From assembly GCF_011801125.1 (NCBI RefSeq), contig NZ_CP046171.1, positions 6,386,001-6,450,000 on the forward strand: 64,000 bases of DNA. The letters are read 5' to 3'. The notes under the pieces were generated by a model, which saw nothing but the letters and a program-made list of their open reading frames with translations, had not been told where the DNA came from and made no database searches. Below are positions 7,647 to 19,403 of the stretch, piece after piece. The translations under genes and the position numbers were made by a program. Positions within the stretch are counted from its first letter, which is position 1. The number at the start of each line of letters is the position of its first letter. The stretch comes from Nocardia brasiliensis (GTDB lineage Bacteria; Actinomycetota; Actinomycetes; Mycobacteriales; Mycobacteriaceae).

Positions 7647-7919
7647 ATGCCCGCGCAACCGCGTGTGCGCTCCATGATCGTCGCCCTGCTCGGAACCTTC
7701 GCCCTCGCCTGCGCCGTGGTGGCGCCGGGCAGCGCCGTGGCTCAGGCCGCCCCGCCCACGGTGATCCAGATCGACGGCGCCACCGAGAGCCCGGACAAGA
7801 AGGCCGACAAGGCCGAGAAACTCGGCGGCGGCCTGGTCAACAAGGTGATCGACCTGACCACCGGCGCCATCAAATGCGGGTTGAACATCGCGCTCCCGTC
7901 GGTGAAGTGCTCGCTCTGA
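7647..7919 (+). CDS. Small secreted protein, unknown function
   Basis: 90 residues with a Sec signal peptide: basic start (MPAQPRVRS), hydrophobic core MIVALLGTFALACAVVAP, and a likely cleavage after AVAQA. The mature part is about 55 residues with a lysine/glutamate-rich stretch and two cysteines (IKCGLNI and VKCSL) near the C-terminus that could form a disulfide. A second in-frame ATG at 7674 is possible. I recognise no family. It ends convergently with the SRAP gene at a shared hairpin. Confidence 0.7.
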   Translation: MPAQPRVRSMIVALLGTFALACAVVAPGSAVAQAAPPTVIQIDGATESPDKKADKAEKLGGGLVNKVIDLTTGAIKCGLNIALPSVKCSL

Positions 7920-7944
7920 CCGAGCCCTTCGGGTGAGCGGGCAC

Positions 7945-7984
7945 GCGGCCGAGCGGATCAGAGCAAGCTGATCTGCTCGGCCGC
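7945..7984. terminator. Bidirectional hairpin at the convergent ends
   Basis: GCGGCCGAGC (7945-7954) pairs with GCTCGGCCGC (7975-7984), with an inner GATCA/TGATC stem. The stem includes the last codons and stop of the minus-strand SRAP gene, and it follows the secreted-protein gene on the plus strand. Confidence 0.65.
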
Positions 7985-8740
7985 TTCCTTTTCCGACACC
8001 TGCGCGAGCAACTCGGGTCCGTTGTTCTTCACGCTGTTCACCAGCGCGGGGACCGGCCGCGCCACGATGCCCGCTACGGCCGCCTCGCTTGGCGTCTCCA
8101 GCAGGCTCGCGGGCGCGGGGTGGTCCGGGTCCAACCAGGCGTCCCAGTGCTCCCGCGGCATCGGCAGCGGCATCCGATCGTGGATGCGGGTCAGGTCGCC
8201 GACCGCGTCGGTGGTCAGGATGGTGCACGAGAGCAGCGGCTCGCTCTCGGGCAGCGACCGGTCGCGCCACACCGACCACAGCCCGGCCATGTACAGCCGG
8301 GAGCCGTCGGCCTGCGCCATGAAGAACGGCTGCTTGGCCACCCTGCCTTTCGCGCCGGCGTCGGGTTCGACCACCCATTCGTACCAACCGTCCATCGGCA
8401 CCAGGCAGCGCCGATACTTCACGGCGTCACGGAACGAATTGGTGGTCGCGGCCTTGTCGGCGCGCGCGTTGAACAGCGGCTTGCCCTTCACCGGCACGCC
8501 GGGCTCTGCGGCCTTGGTCCACACCGGGATCAGGCCCCAGCGCATCCGGCGCAGGCGCAGTTTGGGCTCGTCGTCCCGGTGACCGTGTTCGTGGCGTTCC
8601 ACCACGGTGAGGATCTGGGTGGTCGGGGCGACGTTGTAATTGGTGTAGTTGCCCGCGCCCGCGCCGTCGGTCTCATCGATCGCGTCCAGCTCGACCGCGA
8701 GCCTGCCAGGGTCGGTGGTGGTCGCATATCGTCCGCACAT
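7958..8740 (-). CDS. SRAP domain protein (YedK/HMCES-like abasic-site DNA-crosslink protein)
   Basis: 260 residues from ATG 8740. SRAP proteins form a covalent link through Cys2 to abasic sites in single-stranded DNA. The start MCGRYA provides Cys2. Further family motifs are YNVAPTTQI, MRWGLIPVW, FNARADKAATTNSFRDA, CLVPMDGWYEW (the active-site glutamate) and TTDAVGDLTRIHDRMPLPM (the active-site histidine). The position matches Rv3226c next to aroA. The open frame continues far upstream only because it is antisense to the next two genes. A palindrome at 8774-8790 lies between it and the divergent aldehyde dehydrogenase. Confidence 0.93.
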   Translation of the reverse strand: MCGRYATTTDPGRLAVELDAIDETDGAGAGNYTNYNVAPTTQILTVVERHEHGHRDDEPKLRLRRMRWGLIPVWTKAAEPGVPVKGKPLFNARADKAATTNSFRDAVKYRRCLVPMDGWYEWVVEPDAGAKGRVAKQPFFMAQADGSRLYMAGLWSVWRDRSLPESEPLLSCTILTTDAVGDLTRIHDRMPLPMPREHWDAWLDPDHPAPASLLETPSEAAVAGIVARPVPALVNSVKNNGPELLAQVSEKEAAEQISLL

Positions 8741-8773
8741 ATTCCGATACTCCCACCCCACACCGACAACCTC

Positions 8774-8790
8774 ATGGACAATTGGTCCAT
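8774..8790. promoter_or_regulatory. Palindromic operator candidate in the SRAP/ALDH divergent promoter
   Basis: ATGGAC-aattg-GTCCAT is a perfect inverted repeat with six-base arms. It lies 34 bases upstream of the SRAP ATG and about 160 bases upstream of the aldehyde dehydrogenase start, where it could bind a dimeric repressor. No regulator gene is adjacent. Confidence 0.5.
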
Positions 8791-8947
8791 AGCTGGTGAC
8801 CTGTTGAGAGTTTTGACCTAACATTCTCTCAGCGGATGGGGGTTGATCGTGCCCTTCCGCTGACGCATGCGCACCGACCGGCCACCGCCTGGAGCACCAC
8901 GGGCCGCCGTCGCCCGAGCATCCACCGGCAAGAGGAGAAGACTCACC

Positions 8948-10456
8948 GTGACATCCACCGACATCAAACCGGCCGACCACGACACGGCACTCACGTCGGT
9001 CGATCCCGCCACGGGCGAGGTCATCGGCACCTATCCGATCGCCGACGAGGCGGCGGTGCACGCGGCCGTCGCGAAGGCCCGCAAGGCCGCCGCCACCTGG
9101 GGCGCGCTGAGCTTCGACGAGCGGCGCACCCACCTGCTGCGCTGGTCGAGCCGGCTGGTCGCGGACTCCGACGAATTCTGCGCGCTGATCCACGCCGAGA
9201 ACGGCAAGCCGCTCGACGACGCGTTCCTGGAACTGATGCTCGCGCTCGAGCACATCGCCTGGGCCGCCAAGAACGCGAAGAAACTGCTGTCGCCGAAGAA
9301 GGTCTCGCCCGGCGCGTTCATGTCGAACTTCGCTGCCCGGGTCGAACAGCGCCCGCTCGGCGTCGTCGGCGTCATCGGGCCGTGGAACTACCCGGTCTAC
9401 ACGCCGAACGGATCGATCGGCTACGCGCTGGCGGCGGGCAACACCGTGGTGTTCAAGCCGAGCGAATACTCCACCGGCATCGGCAATTTCCTCGCCGAGG
9501 CGTTCGCCAAGGCCAACCCGGAACTGCCCGAGGGCGTGTTCATCACGATCAACGGCTACGGCGCGACCGGCGCGGCGCTGGTCAAGTCCGATATCGACAA
9601 GATCGCGTTCACCGGCTCCACCGCGACCGGCAAGCGGATCATGGCGGCCGCCGCCGAGAACCTGACGCCGGTGCTGCTGGAGTGCGGCGGCAAGGACGCG
9701 GTGATCGTCGCGGCGGACGCCGACGTGCAGGCCGCCGCCGACGCGGTCGCCTGGGGCGCCACCGCCAACAGCGGCCAGACCTGCGCGGGTGTGGAGCGGG
9801 TGTATGTGGACCGCTCGGTCCGCGAGGAGTTCATCGCCGAGGTCAAGAAGATCCTGGAGAAGATCGGCCCCGGCGCGGGCGCGGGCGCCGCCTACGGCCC
9901 GATGACCATGCCGAGCCAGATCGATATCGTGCGCAAGCACATCGCCGACGCGCTGAACAACGGTGGCACCGCCGTGCTCGGCGGCCCGGAATCGGTGAAG
10001 GCGCCGTTCATCGAGCCGGTCGTGCTGGTCGACGTGGACGAGCAGTCGCAGGCCGTGCAGGAGGAGACCTTCGGGCCGACAGTCACCATCCGCACCGTCG
10101 ACGGCGTGGACGAGGCGGTCGAGCTGGCGAACAACAACCGCTACGGGTTGTCCTCGGCGGTCTACTCCAAGAAGCACGGGCTGGAGATCGCGCGCCGGCT
10201 GCGCGTCGGGGCCACCTCGGTGAACTCGGTACTCGCCTTCGCGGCCATCCCCGGCCTGCCGTTCGGCGGCGTCGGCGACTCCGGCATCGGCCGCATCCAC
10301 GGCGAGCCCGGCCTGCGCGAGTTCTCCCGGCCGCACTCGATCGCGGTGCAGCGCTTCGCGATTCCCGGTATGGCGCTGCTCAGCTACTCGCGGACCCAGT
10401 CCACCATGAAGCTGCTGCGCAAGTTGGTGCCGTTCCTGCACGGCAGGCACAAGTAG
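8948..10456 (+). CDS. NAD(P)-dependent aldehyde dehydrogenase (class 3-like)
   Basis: 502 residues from GTG 8948, with an AAGAGGAGAAG ribosome site. Oxidises an aldehyde to the acid. Catalytic residues are in place: N147 in GPWNYP, E245 in VLLECGGKD, and the nucleophile C279 in NSGQTCAG; the cofactor loop FTGSTATGK is at 221-229. The pattern GNTVVFKPSE and LPFGGVGDSGIGRIHG resembles the long-chain/fatty aldehyde (class 3) group, and a hydrophobic basic C-terminus (KLLRKLVPFLHGRHK) could touch the membrane. It is inserted between SRAP and aroA, which adjoin in M. tuberculosis. Substrate not known; a fatty or alkane-derived aldehyde is a guess. Confidence 0.88.
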   Translation: MTSTDIKPADHDTALTSVDPATGEVIGTYPIADEAAVHAAVAKARKAAATWGALSFDERRTHLLRWSSRLVADSDEFCALIHAENGKPLDDAFLELMLALEHIAWAAKNAKKLLSPKKVSPGAFMSNFAARVEQRPLGVVGVIGPWNYPVYTPNGSIGYALAAGNTVVFKPSEYSTGIGNFLAEAFAKANPELPEGVFITINGYGATGAALVKSDIDKIAFTGSTATGKRIMAAAAENLTPVLLECGGKDAVIVAADADVQAAADAVAWGATANSGQTCAGVERVYVDRSVREEFIAEVKKILEKIGPGAGAGAAYGPMTMPSQIDIVRKHIADALNNGGTAVLGGPESVKAPFIEPVVLVDVDEQSQAVQEETFGPTVTIRTVDGVDEAVELANNNRYGLSSAVYSKKHGLEIARRLRVGATSVNSVLAFAAIPGLPFGGVGDSGIGRIHGEPGLREFSRPHSIAVQRFAIPGMALLSYSRTQSTMKLLRKLVPFLHGRHK

Positions 10457-10495
10457 GCAGCACCGCCCGCGTGTGCACCGGGGCGAGCTGAGAAG

Positions 10496-11797
10496 ATGGA
10501 ACACGTGAGTTTCTGGCCAGCGCCCCATGTCGATGTCCCTGTGCACGCGACCGTGACCCTGCCCGGATCGAAATCGATCACGAACCGGGCCTTGATCCTG
10601 GCCGCCCTCGCGGACGGGCCATCGACCCTGTCGGGGGCGCTGCGCAGCCGCGATACCAACCTGATGATCGCCGCGCTCACCGCGCTGGGCGCGGTCATCG
10701 AGGGTGACGGTGACACGCTCACCGTCACCCCGGCCGCGCTGCGCGGGGGCACCGTGGACTGCGGCCTCGCGGGCACCGTGATGCGGTTCCTGCCGCCGGT
10801 GGCCGCGCTGGCCACCGGCGAGGTCGCCTTCGACGGCGACGCGCAGGCCCGGGTCCGCCCGCTCAGCACCATCCTGGGCGCGCTGCGCGCCCTCGGCGCC
10901 GAGATCGACGGCGACGCGCTGCCGTTCACGGTGCACGGCAAGGGCGGGCTGCGCGGCGGCACGGTCACCATCGACGCGTCCGGGTCCTCGCAGTTCGTCT
11001 CGGGCCTGCTGCTGTCGGCGGCCCGGTTCGACGAGGGGCTGACCGTCCACCACGACGGCAAGGCGCTGCCCTCGATGCCGCACATCGAGATGACCGTAGA
11101 GATGCTGCGCCGCGCGGACGTGCGGGTGCAAACGCCCGCGGACAGCCGCAAAGCCCAGACCTGGGTCGTCACGCCCGGCCCGATCCGCGCGGTCGAATGG
11201 GATGTCGAACCCGATCTGTCCAATGCCACACCGTTTCTCGCGGCTGCCGCGGTCACCGGTGGCGAGGTGCGCATCCCGCACTGGCCGCGGCTGACCACCC
11301 AGCCCGGCGACGTGATCCGCGAGATCCTGGTCCGGATGGGCGCCGAGGCGCGGATCTTCGACGGCGTGCTCACCGTGCACGGCCCGGATCGATTGGCGGG
11401 CATCGACATCGACCTGCACGACGTCGGCGAGCTCACGCCCACCGTCGCCGCGCTGGCCGCGCTGGCCGACTCCCCCTCCGTGCTGCGCGGCATCGCGCAC
11501 CTGCGCGGCCACGAAACCGACCGGCTCGCCGCGCTTTCCACCGAGATCAACCGGCTCGGCGGCAAAGTCACCGAGACCGAGGACGGGCTGGAGATCGTGC
11601 CCGCCGCGCTGCACGGCGGCCGCTGGCACTCCTACGCCGATCACCGAATGGCAACGGCCGGAGCGATTCTCGGCCTGCGCGTGCCCGGCGTCGAGATCGA
11701 GGACATCGGCACCACCGCCAAGACGCTGCCGAACTTCGTCGCGCTGTGGCAGCAGATGCTCGACTCCACGTCGGCCGATCAGGAGGCGGCACACTGA
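10496..11797 (+). CDS. aroA: 3-phosphoshikimate 1-carboxyvinyltransferase (EPSP synthase)
   Basis: 433 residues. Joins phosphoenolpyruvate and shikimate 3-phosphate in the sixth step of the shikimate pathway. The phosphate-binding [17 protein letters not shown] is at about residues 22-38, [16 protein letters not shown] at about 89-104, [14 protein letters not shown] in the centre, and the GHETDR and [12 protein letters not shown] motifs near the C-terminus. ATG 10496 or GTG 10505 could start it. It overlaps rsgA by four bases (CTGA), so the two are translationally coupled, matching Rv3227-Rv3228. Confidence 0.95.
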   Translation: MEHVSFWPAPHVDVPVHATVTLPGSKSITNRALILAALADGPSTLSGALRSRDTNLMIAALTALGAVIEGDGDTLTVTPAALRGGTVDCGLAGTVMRFLPPVAALATGEVAFDGDAQARVRPLSTILGALRALGAEIDGDALPFTVHGKGGLRGGTVTIDASGSSQFVSGLLLSAARFDEGLTVHHDGKALPSMPHIEMTVEMLRRADVRVQTPADSRKAQTWVVTPGPIRAVEWDVEPDLSNATPFLAAAAVTGGEVRIPHWPRLTTQPGDVIREILVRMGAEARIFDGVLTVHGPDRLAGIDIDLHDVGELTPTVAALAALADSPSVLRGIAHLRGHETDRLAALSTEINRLGGKVTETEDGLEIVPAALHGGRWHSYADHRMATAGAILGLRVPGVEIEDIGTTAKTLPNFVALWQQMLDSTSADQEAAH

Positions 11798-12780
11798 GAA
11801 AGCGCGAGTACGACGAATCCGACGTCCGGGTGCGCCCGGGCAAGAGTTCGCGTCCGCGCACGAAAACCCGTCCGCAGCACAGTGATGCGCAAGCCGCCAT
11901 GGTGGTGTCGGTGGACCGGGGCCGCTGGGGTTGCGTGCTCGGCGACGATCCGGGCAAGCAGATCGTCGCCATGCGCGCCAGGGAACTGGGTCGCACCCCC
12001 ATCGTGGTCGGCGACCAGGTCGACGTGGTCGGCGACCTGTCCGGCAAACCGGACACGCTGGCCCGGATCGTGCGGGTCACCGAGCGTCGAACGGTGTTGC
12101 GGCGCACCGCCGATGACACCGATCCGTTCGAGCGCATCGTGGTCGGCAACGCCGAGCAGCTGTTCATCGTCGTCGCCTTGGCCGACCCGCCGCCGCGCAC
12201 CGGATTCGTCGAGCGCTGCATGGTCGCCGCGTACGCGGGCGGGCTGCGACCGGTGCTGTGCCTGACCAAGCACGATCTGGACGCCGAATCCGAATTCGCG
12301 TCCGCCTTCGCCGATCTCGAACTCACCATCGTCTACGGCGGAATCGAGGACCCGCTCGAACCGGTGCTCGAGCTACTGCACGATCGGCTCACCGCGTTCA
12401 TCGGCCACTCCGGTGTCGGCAAGTCGACCCTGGTGAATCGTCTTGTGCCGGACGCGTATCGGGCCGTCGGCGCGGTGTCCGGCGTCGGCAAGGGCAAGCA
12501 CACCTCCACCCAGTCGGTCGCGCTGCCGCTGCCCGCGGGCGGCTGGGTGATCGACACCCCGGGCGTGCGCTCCTTCGGCCTGGCCCACATCACCCCCGAC
12601 GACGTGGTCGCCGCCTTCAGCGACCTCGCCGCCGCCATCGAGGACTGCCCCCGCGGCTGCACCCACCTCGGCCCGCCCGCCGATCCCGAATGCGCCCTCG
12701 ATCAGCTGCCCGGCAAACAACGCCGGGTCGCGGCCATCCGCGTCCTGCTCACCGCGTTGAACACCAACGAAAACTATTAG
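11794..12780 (+). CDS. rsgA: Ribosome small-subunit-dependent GTPase RsgA
   Basis: 328 residues, a circularly permuted GTPase that checks 30S maturation. Visible: N-terminal OB-fold region, LTKHDL (G4), [12 protein letters not shown] (G1), the KGKHTSTQ switch (G2), [10 protein letters not shown] (G3), and the zinc-finger [16 protein letters not shown]. No ATG fits the N-terminus. The conserved [10 protein letters not shown] start lies just after a CTG at 11794 that overlaps the aroA stop and has AGGAGG seven bases upstream, so a CTG start is likely; GTG 11830 is the fallback and would remove part of the conserved N-terminus. Confidence 0.9.
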   Translation: MRKREYDESDVRVRPGKSSRPRTKTRPQHSDAQAAMVVSVDRGRWGCVLGDDPGKQIVAMRARELGRTPIVVGDQVDVVGDLSGKPDTLARIVRVTERRTVLRRTADDTDPFERIVVGNAEQLFIVVALADPPPRTGFVERCMVAAYAGGLRPVLCLTKHDLDAESEFASAFADLELTIVYGGIEDPLEPVLELLHDRLTAFIGHSGVGKSTLVNRLVPDAYRAVGAVSGVGKGKHTSTQSVALPLPAGGWVIDTPGVRSFGLAHITPDDVVAAFSDLAAAIEDCPRGCTHLGPPADPECALDQLPGKQRRVAAIRVLLTALNTNENY

Positions 12781-12903
12781 CAGAACGCGCTACTCAGTCG
12801 AGACCGCGATAGATCTCGCCCCGATGGCCCGTGTGGATCACCCAGGAGCGTTGATCAGTGGGGAACTTCCCCAATGATCAACTGGTCAGCTCGGGAGTGT
12901 GGG

Positions 12904-13287
12904 CTAGGGGTGCTCCTGACCGTCGGGCTGGCCGGGGGCGAAGGGCCATTCCTCGAACCAGGTGCAGCGGCCCTGCTCGTCGAAGCGCAAAATCCACAGG
13001 TCACGCCAGCGTGCGGGTTGTTCGGGGTAATCCACCTCGGCCCGGACCACCGCGGTGCTGCCGTCCACCGCGACGACCTCGGGGTCGATCGAGAACGACT
13101 CGTCCGGGCCGTCGCGACCCGATTCCCAGAATTTCGCGAGCGCGGGTAGTCCGGTGAGCGGCTCCGCCCATGGCGAAACCAGATAGCCGATCTCGGGGGC
13201 GAAGAGGTCGCCGAGCGTGTCGGTGCCCGGCGCCCGCCAAGCCCGTTCGTATGCGCCGACCCATGCCTCAACTGTGCTCCGGTCCAC
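12904..13287 (-). CDS. SnoaL/NTF2-like domain protein
   Basis: 127 residues from GTG 13287. A small cone-shaped alpha+beta fold is suggested by WVGAYERAWRAPGTDTLGDLF, the YLVSPWAEPLTG loop, and alternating strands ending IDPEVVAVDGSTAVVRAEVDY and LWILRFDEQGRCTWFEEWPF. Members serve as hydrolases, isomerases or unknown binding proteins. A TAGTTT hexamer at 13301-13296 sits nine bases before the GTG, suggesting a leaderless transcript and arguing against the upstream TTG (13338). No operon partner and no specific function. Confidence 0.75.
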   Translation of the reverse strand: MDRSTVEAWVGAYERAWRAPGTDTLGDLFAPEIGYLVSPWAEPLTGLPALAKFWESGRDGPDESFSIDPEVVAVDGSTAVVRAEVDYPEQPARWRDLWILRFDEQGRCTWFEEWPFAPGQPDGQEHP

Positions 13288-13441
13288 GCGAGCAAAAACT
13301 ACGCCTGATCCTCGCGCGCCGTGCCGATTCCGGGACAAAAGGCGATCTCACCGTGGGCATCGAACCGGCGCCCCCGCACAGCGTCCGACCAGGTTCTTCC
13401 ACCGCATCGGCCGCGGGAGCGGCGCGGATCGGCCGTGAACG

Positions 13442-13481
13442 GCGAAGGCGCCCAGGGACCTGAGTCCTTGGGCGCCTTCGC
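13442..13481 (-). terminator. secA terminator
   Basis: GCGAAGGCGCCCAGGGA (13442-13458) pairs with TCCTTGGGCGCCTTCGC (13465-13481), a 17-base stem with one G-T wobble and a six-base loop. It lies 12 bases beyond the secA stop on the minus strand. Confidence 0.85.
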
Positions 13482-13493
13482 GTTTCGCCGGGG

Positions 13494-16361
<2,868 letters not shown>

Positions 16362-16596
16362 GGGTCTCGTCAGTCCTCTGGTCGGTGTGTCATTCGTGTC
16401 GATCGGCGCCGGGCCGAGGGCGGGCGCCCGGCCGGCGTGCGGGCTCGCGCGCCGGGCACGCGATCCGCTGCTCGGTTCATGGTAATGCGGTGCCGATCGT
16501 AGGCGTCGACAAGCAGCGGTGTTCGGTCGCACCGCAGCAACGAGCCTGCGTAGCCACCCGGCACCGGGGCGCCTGCCGTGTCGTCCGCCCTGGTAC

Positions 16597-17136
16597 TCAC
16601 AGTACGCGGAACGCGGTCAGCTGCCAGCCCGTGCGATGCAACGCGACCCGGGCCGCGACCGCGAAGACGCGGTGGCCACGCTGATAGGTGCCGTATACCT
16701 CGGCGGTTTTCGGCCCCGCGGGCGCAATGCCGATCTTGGTCAGCTGGGCCGGGCCGAGCGCGGCGCCCCGGTGCGCGGTGCGGGCCAGTGTCTCCAGCGC
16801 GGCGAACACCGGCGCGGAGGTCAGCGGCCGCACCTGCGCCACCGGCCGCCTGCCGTCGAGCACCTCGAGCACCAGCCGCAGCGAATTCTCCGCGAATCGA
16901 TGTGCTGCCGAACCGGTTTCGGCCTCGGTCCCGTACGATGTAAGGCGTCCGTCGTGCCGGGCGCGCCGACCCGCGGCCCGTGCGGGAGATCCGCTGTGTG
17001 ACGACACGCGACGGCAGGGCAGCGCGGCTCGTGGTGACGAAGCGGCAGACCGCGGCTGAACCCCGACCACGCGATCACGGTCCAGCGGCGGTTCGCTGTG
17101 TGGCGCAGGCGAAAGCGACGGTCGCCGACTGTGCAT
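16597..17136 (-). CDS. Rv3235 family protein, unknown function
   Basis: 179 residues from ATG 17136, with AGGGGG eight bases upstream. The first 85 residues are proline-, arginine- and serine-rich and look disordered. The C-terminal half holds the family core: [34 protein letters not shown] and the strands [20 protein letters not shown] ending WQLTAFRVL. The family is actinobacterial and often encoded near secA, as here; I know of no established function. No signal peptide or membrane segment. Confidence 0.78.
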   Translation of the reverse strand: MHSRRPSLSPAPHSEPPLDRDRVVGVQPRSAASSPRAALPCRRVSSHSGSPARAAGRRARHDGRLTSYGTEAETGSAAHRFAENSLRLVLEVLDGRRPVAQVRPLTSAPVFAALETLARTAHRGAALGPAQLTKIGIAPAGPKTAEVYGTYQRGHRVFAVAARVALHRTGWQLTAFRVL

Positions 17137-17315
17137 CCATGTCCCCCTGTGCTCGAATCGAGTCCCCTGGCTCGAATCAGCCAGCCTGCCACGGAAGCCA
17201 GGACGGGTAAAGGGGAATGTCGATATCGCCGGATACGCCACAGCGACGGGACCGAACCGTTGTGGCGACAGCACAATGGGCGTGAGACGGCATCGGAAAA
17301 GGAGCACCGGGCAGC

Positions 17316-18731
17316 GTGATCACGAGACTGACGCCGCAGGACGCGTCGTTCTACCGGCTCGAGTCGAGCAGCAATCCGATCCACATCGGCTCCTTGGCGA
17401 TCCTGCGGCACATCGATCCCGATTCCGGTGCCGCGGCACTGGACTACGATCGGCTCGTCGATTTGGTCGAGTCCCGGCTCGCGCTGGTGCCCCGATATCG
17501 CCGCAAGGTGCGCGAGATCCCGCTCGCGCTCGGGCGCCCGGTCTGGGTGGAGGACAGCGCCTTCGACATCACCTATCACATCCGCCGATCCGCGCTGCCC
17601 GCCCCCGGCTCCGACGCGCAACTGCACGAACTGGTCGCCAGGCTGTCCTCGCGCCCGCTCGATCAGACCCGGCCGCTGTGGGAGATGTATCTGATCGAGG
17701 GCCTGTCCGACGGCCGCTGCGCCCTGTTCACCAAGACCCATTCCGCACTGGTCGACGGGGACACCGCGCTGGAGATCGGGCACGTCGTACTGGACGCGGG
17801 CCCGTCGCCGCGCGAACTCGCCGACGACGCGTGGCGCGCCCCGCGCGAACCCGACGACCGGGAACTGCTGATCGGCGCGCTGACCCACTTGATCGCACAG
17901 CCGAGCGAGGCGCTGGAGGTGGCCAGGCACGCGGGCGCGCAGGCGTTCGCGGTGATCGGCGCCGCGGGGCGGGCGGTGGACTCGGTGGTCACCGCGGTGC
18001 GCGCGGCCGCGAGCGGTGCCCCCGACAGCCCGCTCAACGCGCGGATTTCGCGCAACCGGCGCTTCGACGTGGTGCGCACCGATCTCGAGGACTACCGCAA
18101 GATTCGCAAGCGCTTCGACTGCTCGATCAACGACGTGATCCTCGCGGTGGTCACCGGCGCGCTGCGCAACTGGCTGCTCTCGCGCGGCGAGACGCTCACC
18201 GAGCCGACCACGCTGCGCGCGGTGGTGCCGATGTCGGTGTACGTCGACGGCGTGGACGGGGCCAGGGTGAGTCCGGCGAGCGAGGTGTCCTCGTTCCTCA
18301 TCGATCTGCCGGTCGGTGAACCCAATCCGGTGATGCGCCTGTCGCACATCGCCCACGCCACCGAGGCCAACGGCAGGCATCGGCGCGGGGTGCGGGCCAG
18401 GACCCTGGTCCATCTCGCCGGGTTCGCTCCGGCGAGCCTGCATGCGATGAGTGTGCGTGCGGCGAGTACGTTCGCAGAGCACACGTTCAATCTGGTGATC
18501 ACCAACGCGCCGGGTCCGCAGACGCCGATGTACATCGGCGGCGCGCGGATGCTGGAGATGTATCCGGTGTCGCCACTGCTGCGCAATCAGGCCTCGAGCA
18601 TCGGGATCACGTCCTACGACGGACGCGTCTTCTACGGGCTCAACGCCGACCGCGACGCGATGGCCGACATCGGCGTGCTGGCCGCGTCGGTGCGCGATTC
18701 CATGGAGGAGATGCTCGGTGCCTGCGTCTGA
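17316..18731 (+). CDS. WS/DGAT-family O-acyltransferase with altered catalytic motif
   Basis: 471 residues, the normal length for wax ester synthase/diacylglycerol acyltransferases, which esterify acyl-CoA to alcohols or diacylglycerol for storage lipid. Family motifs are PLDQTRPLWEMYLIEG (115-128), the catalytic region, and an NxVITNAPGP motif (FNLVITNAPGPQTPMY) near 395. The HHxxxDG motif is changed to HSALVDG: H142 is kept but the second histidine, usually the base, is S143. Either activity is altered or the acceptor differs. GTG 17316 follows an AAAAGGAGCA site. Genes of this family (Rv3233c/Rv3234c) lie in the corresponding mycobacterial region. Confidence 0.85.
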   Translation: MITRLTPQDASFYRLESSSNPIHIGSLAILRHIDPDSGAAALDYDRLVDLVESRLALVPRYRRKVREIPLALGRPVWVEDSAFDITYHIRRSALPAPGSDAQLHELVARLSSRPLDQTRPLWEMYLIEGLSDGRCALFTKTHSALVDGDTALEIGHVVLDAGPSPRELADDAWRAPREPDDRELLIGALTHLIAQPSEALEVARHAGAQAFAVIGAAGRAVDSVVTAVRAAASGAPDSPLNARISRNRRFDVVRTDLEDYRKIRKRFDCSINDVILAVVTGALRNWLLSRGETLTEPTTLRAVVPMSVYVDGVDGARVSPASEVSSFLIDLPVGEPNPVMRLSHIAHATEANGRHRRGVRARTLVHLAGFAPASLHAMSVRAASTFAEHTFNLVITNAPGPQTPMYIGGARMLEMYPVSPLLRNQASSIGITSYDGRVFYGLNADRDAMADIGVLAASVRDSMEEMLGACV

Positions 18732-18741
18732 TCAGGAGAAA

Positions 18742-19281
18742 ATGCGGGTCTATATCCCCGCGACGGTGCCGATGCTGCGCGAGCTCGTCGCGAACCGGGA
18801 ACTACGCCCGGTCGGCGGCACCGCGTTCGCGGTGACACCGGCGCTGCGCGAGGCCTACGCCTCGGGTGACGACGAGGAACTGGCCGAGGTGGCGATGGGC
18901 GAGGCCGCCCGCGCCTCGCTGCGCCTGCTCGCCGCCGAACGCGACGAACTCGACGAGCCGGCCGACGACGCCGCGCCGGTGCCGACCGGTCGCCCGGTCT
19001 ATCGGCGCGCGGTGATCGCCGCCGACGTGACCGGGGCGAAGCTGCGGCCCGATCTCGACGATGCCGTGGTGAAGCTGCCCGGCCTGCTGACCTACGACCA
19101 GATCGGGTCCGTGCACGTCGACCTGGTCGAGGCCGAGCCACAGGTGGCCAAGGCCGTGGACGTGGTGGACGCCGCCGATCTCGGCGACACCGACGCCGAG
19201 TTCGTGCTCGGTGACGCCGAGGACCACCAGCTCGCCTGGTACGCGGCGCAGGAACTGCCGTTCCTACTCGAACTGCTCTGA
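18742..19281 (+). CDS. DUF6912 family protein (Rv3231c-like)
   Basis: 179 residues from ATG 18742, which follows AGGAGA and gives the conserved start [15 protein letters not shown] 18718, overlapping the acyltransferase stop, is the alternative. It has a mixed alpha/beta composition, is strongly acidic, and ends with [19 protein letters not shown]. Homologues are actinobacterial proteins of unknown function near the desaturase/reductase genes, as Rv3231c is. It probably forms an operon with the acyltransferase. No catalytic motif is recognised. Confidence 0.78.
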   Translation: MRVYIPATVPMLRELVANRELRPVGGTAFAVTPALREAYASGDDEELAEVAMGEAARASLRLLAAERDELDEPADDAAPVPTGRPVYRRAVIAADVTGAKLRPDLDDAVVKLPGLLTYDQIGSVHVDLVEAEPQVAKAVDVVDAADLGDTDAEFVLGDAEDHQLAWYAAQELPFLLELL

Positions 19282-19403
19282 GCCGGAAGAATCGCGGTGC
19301 GTCGGACGAGCACCGAGCGGGCGCTGCCCGGCCGAACCTACGATGCCGTAACCTTGCGATGGCGTGGCAGCGCATCCGACGAACAGGAAGACGAACGGCA
19401 GCG

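Noticed and set aside
8741..11794. Very long minus-strand open frame continuing upstream of SRAP, about 1,000 additional codons
   Set aside because: It is antisense to aldehyde dehydrogenase and aroA, has histidine/arginine-rich shadow composition, and SRAP must start at Met-Cys2. High-GC codon usage on the other strand explains the lack of stops.
16821..18482. 553-codon minus-strand open frame
   Set aside because: Covers the WS/DGAT-like gene in antisense and the Rv3235-like gene out of frame; no recognisable domain.
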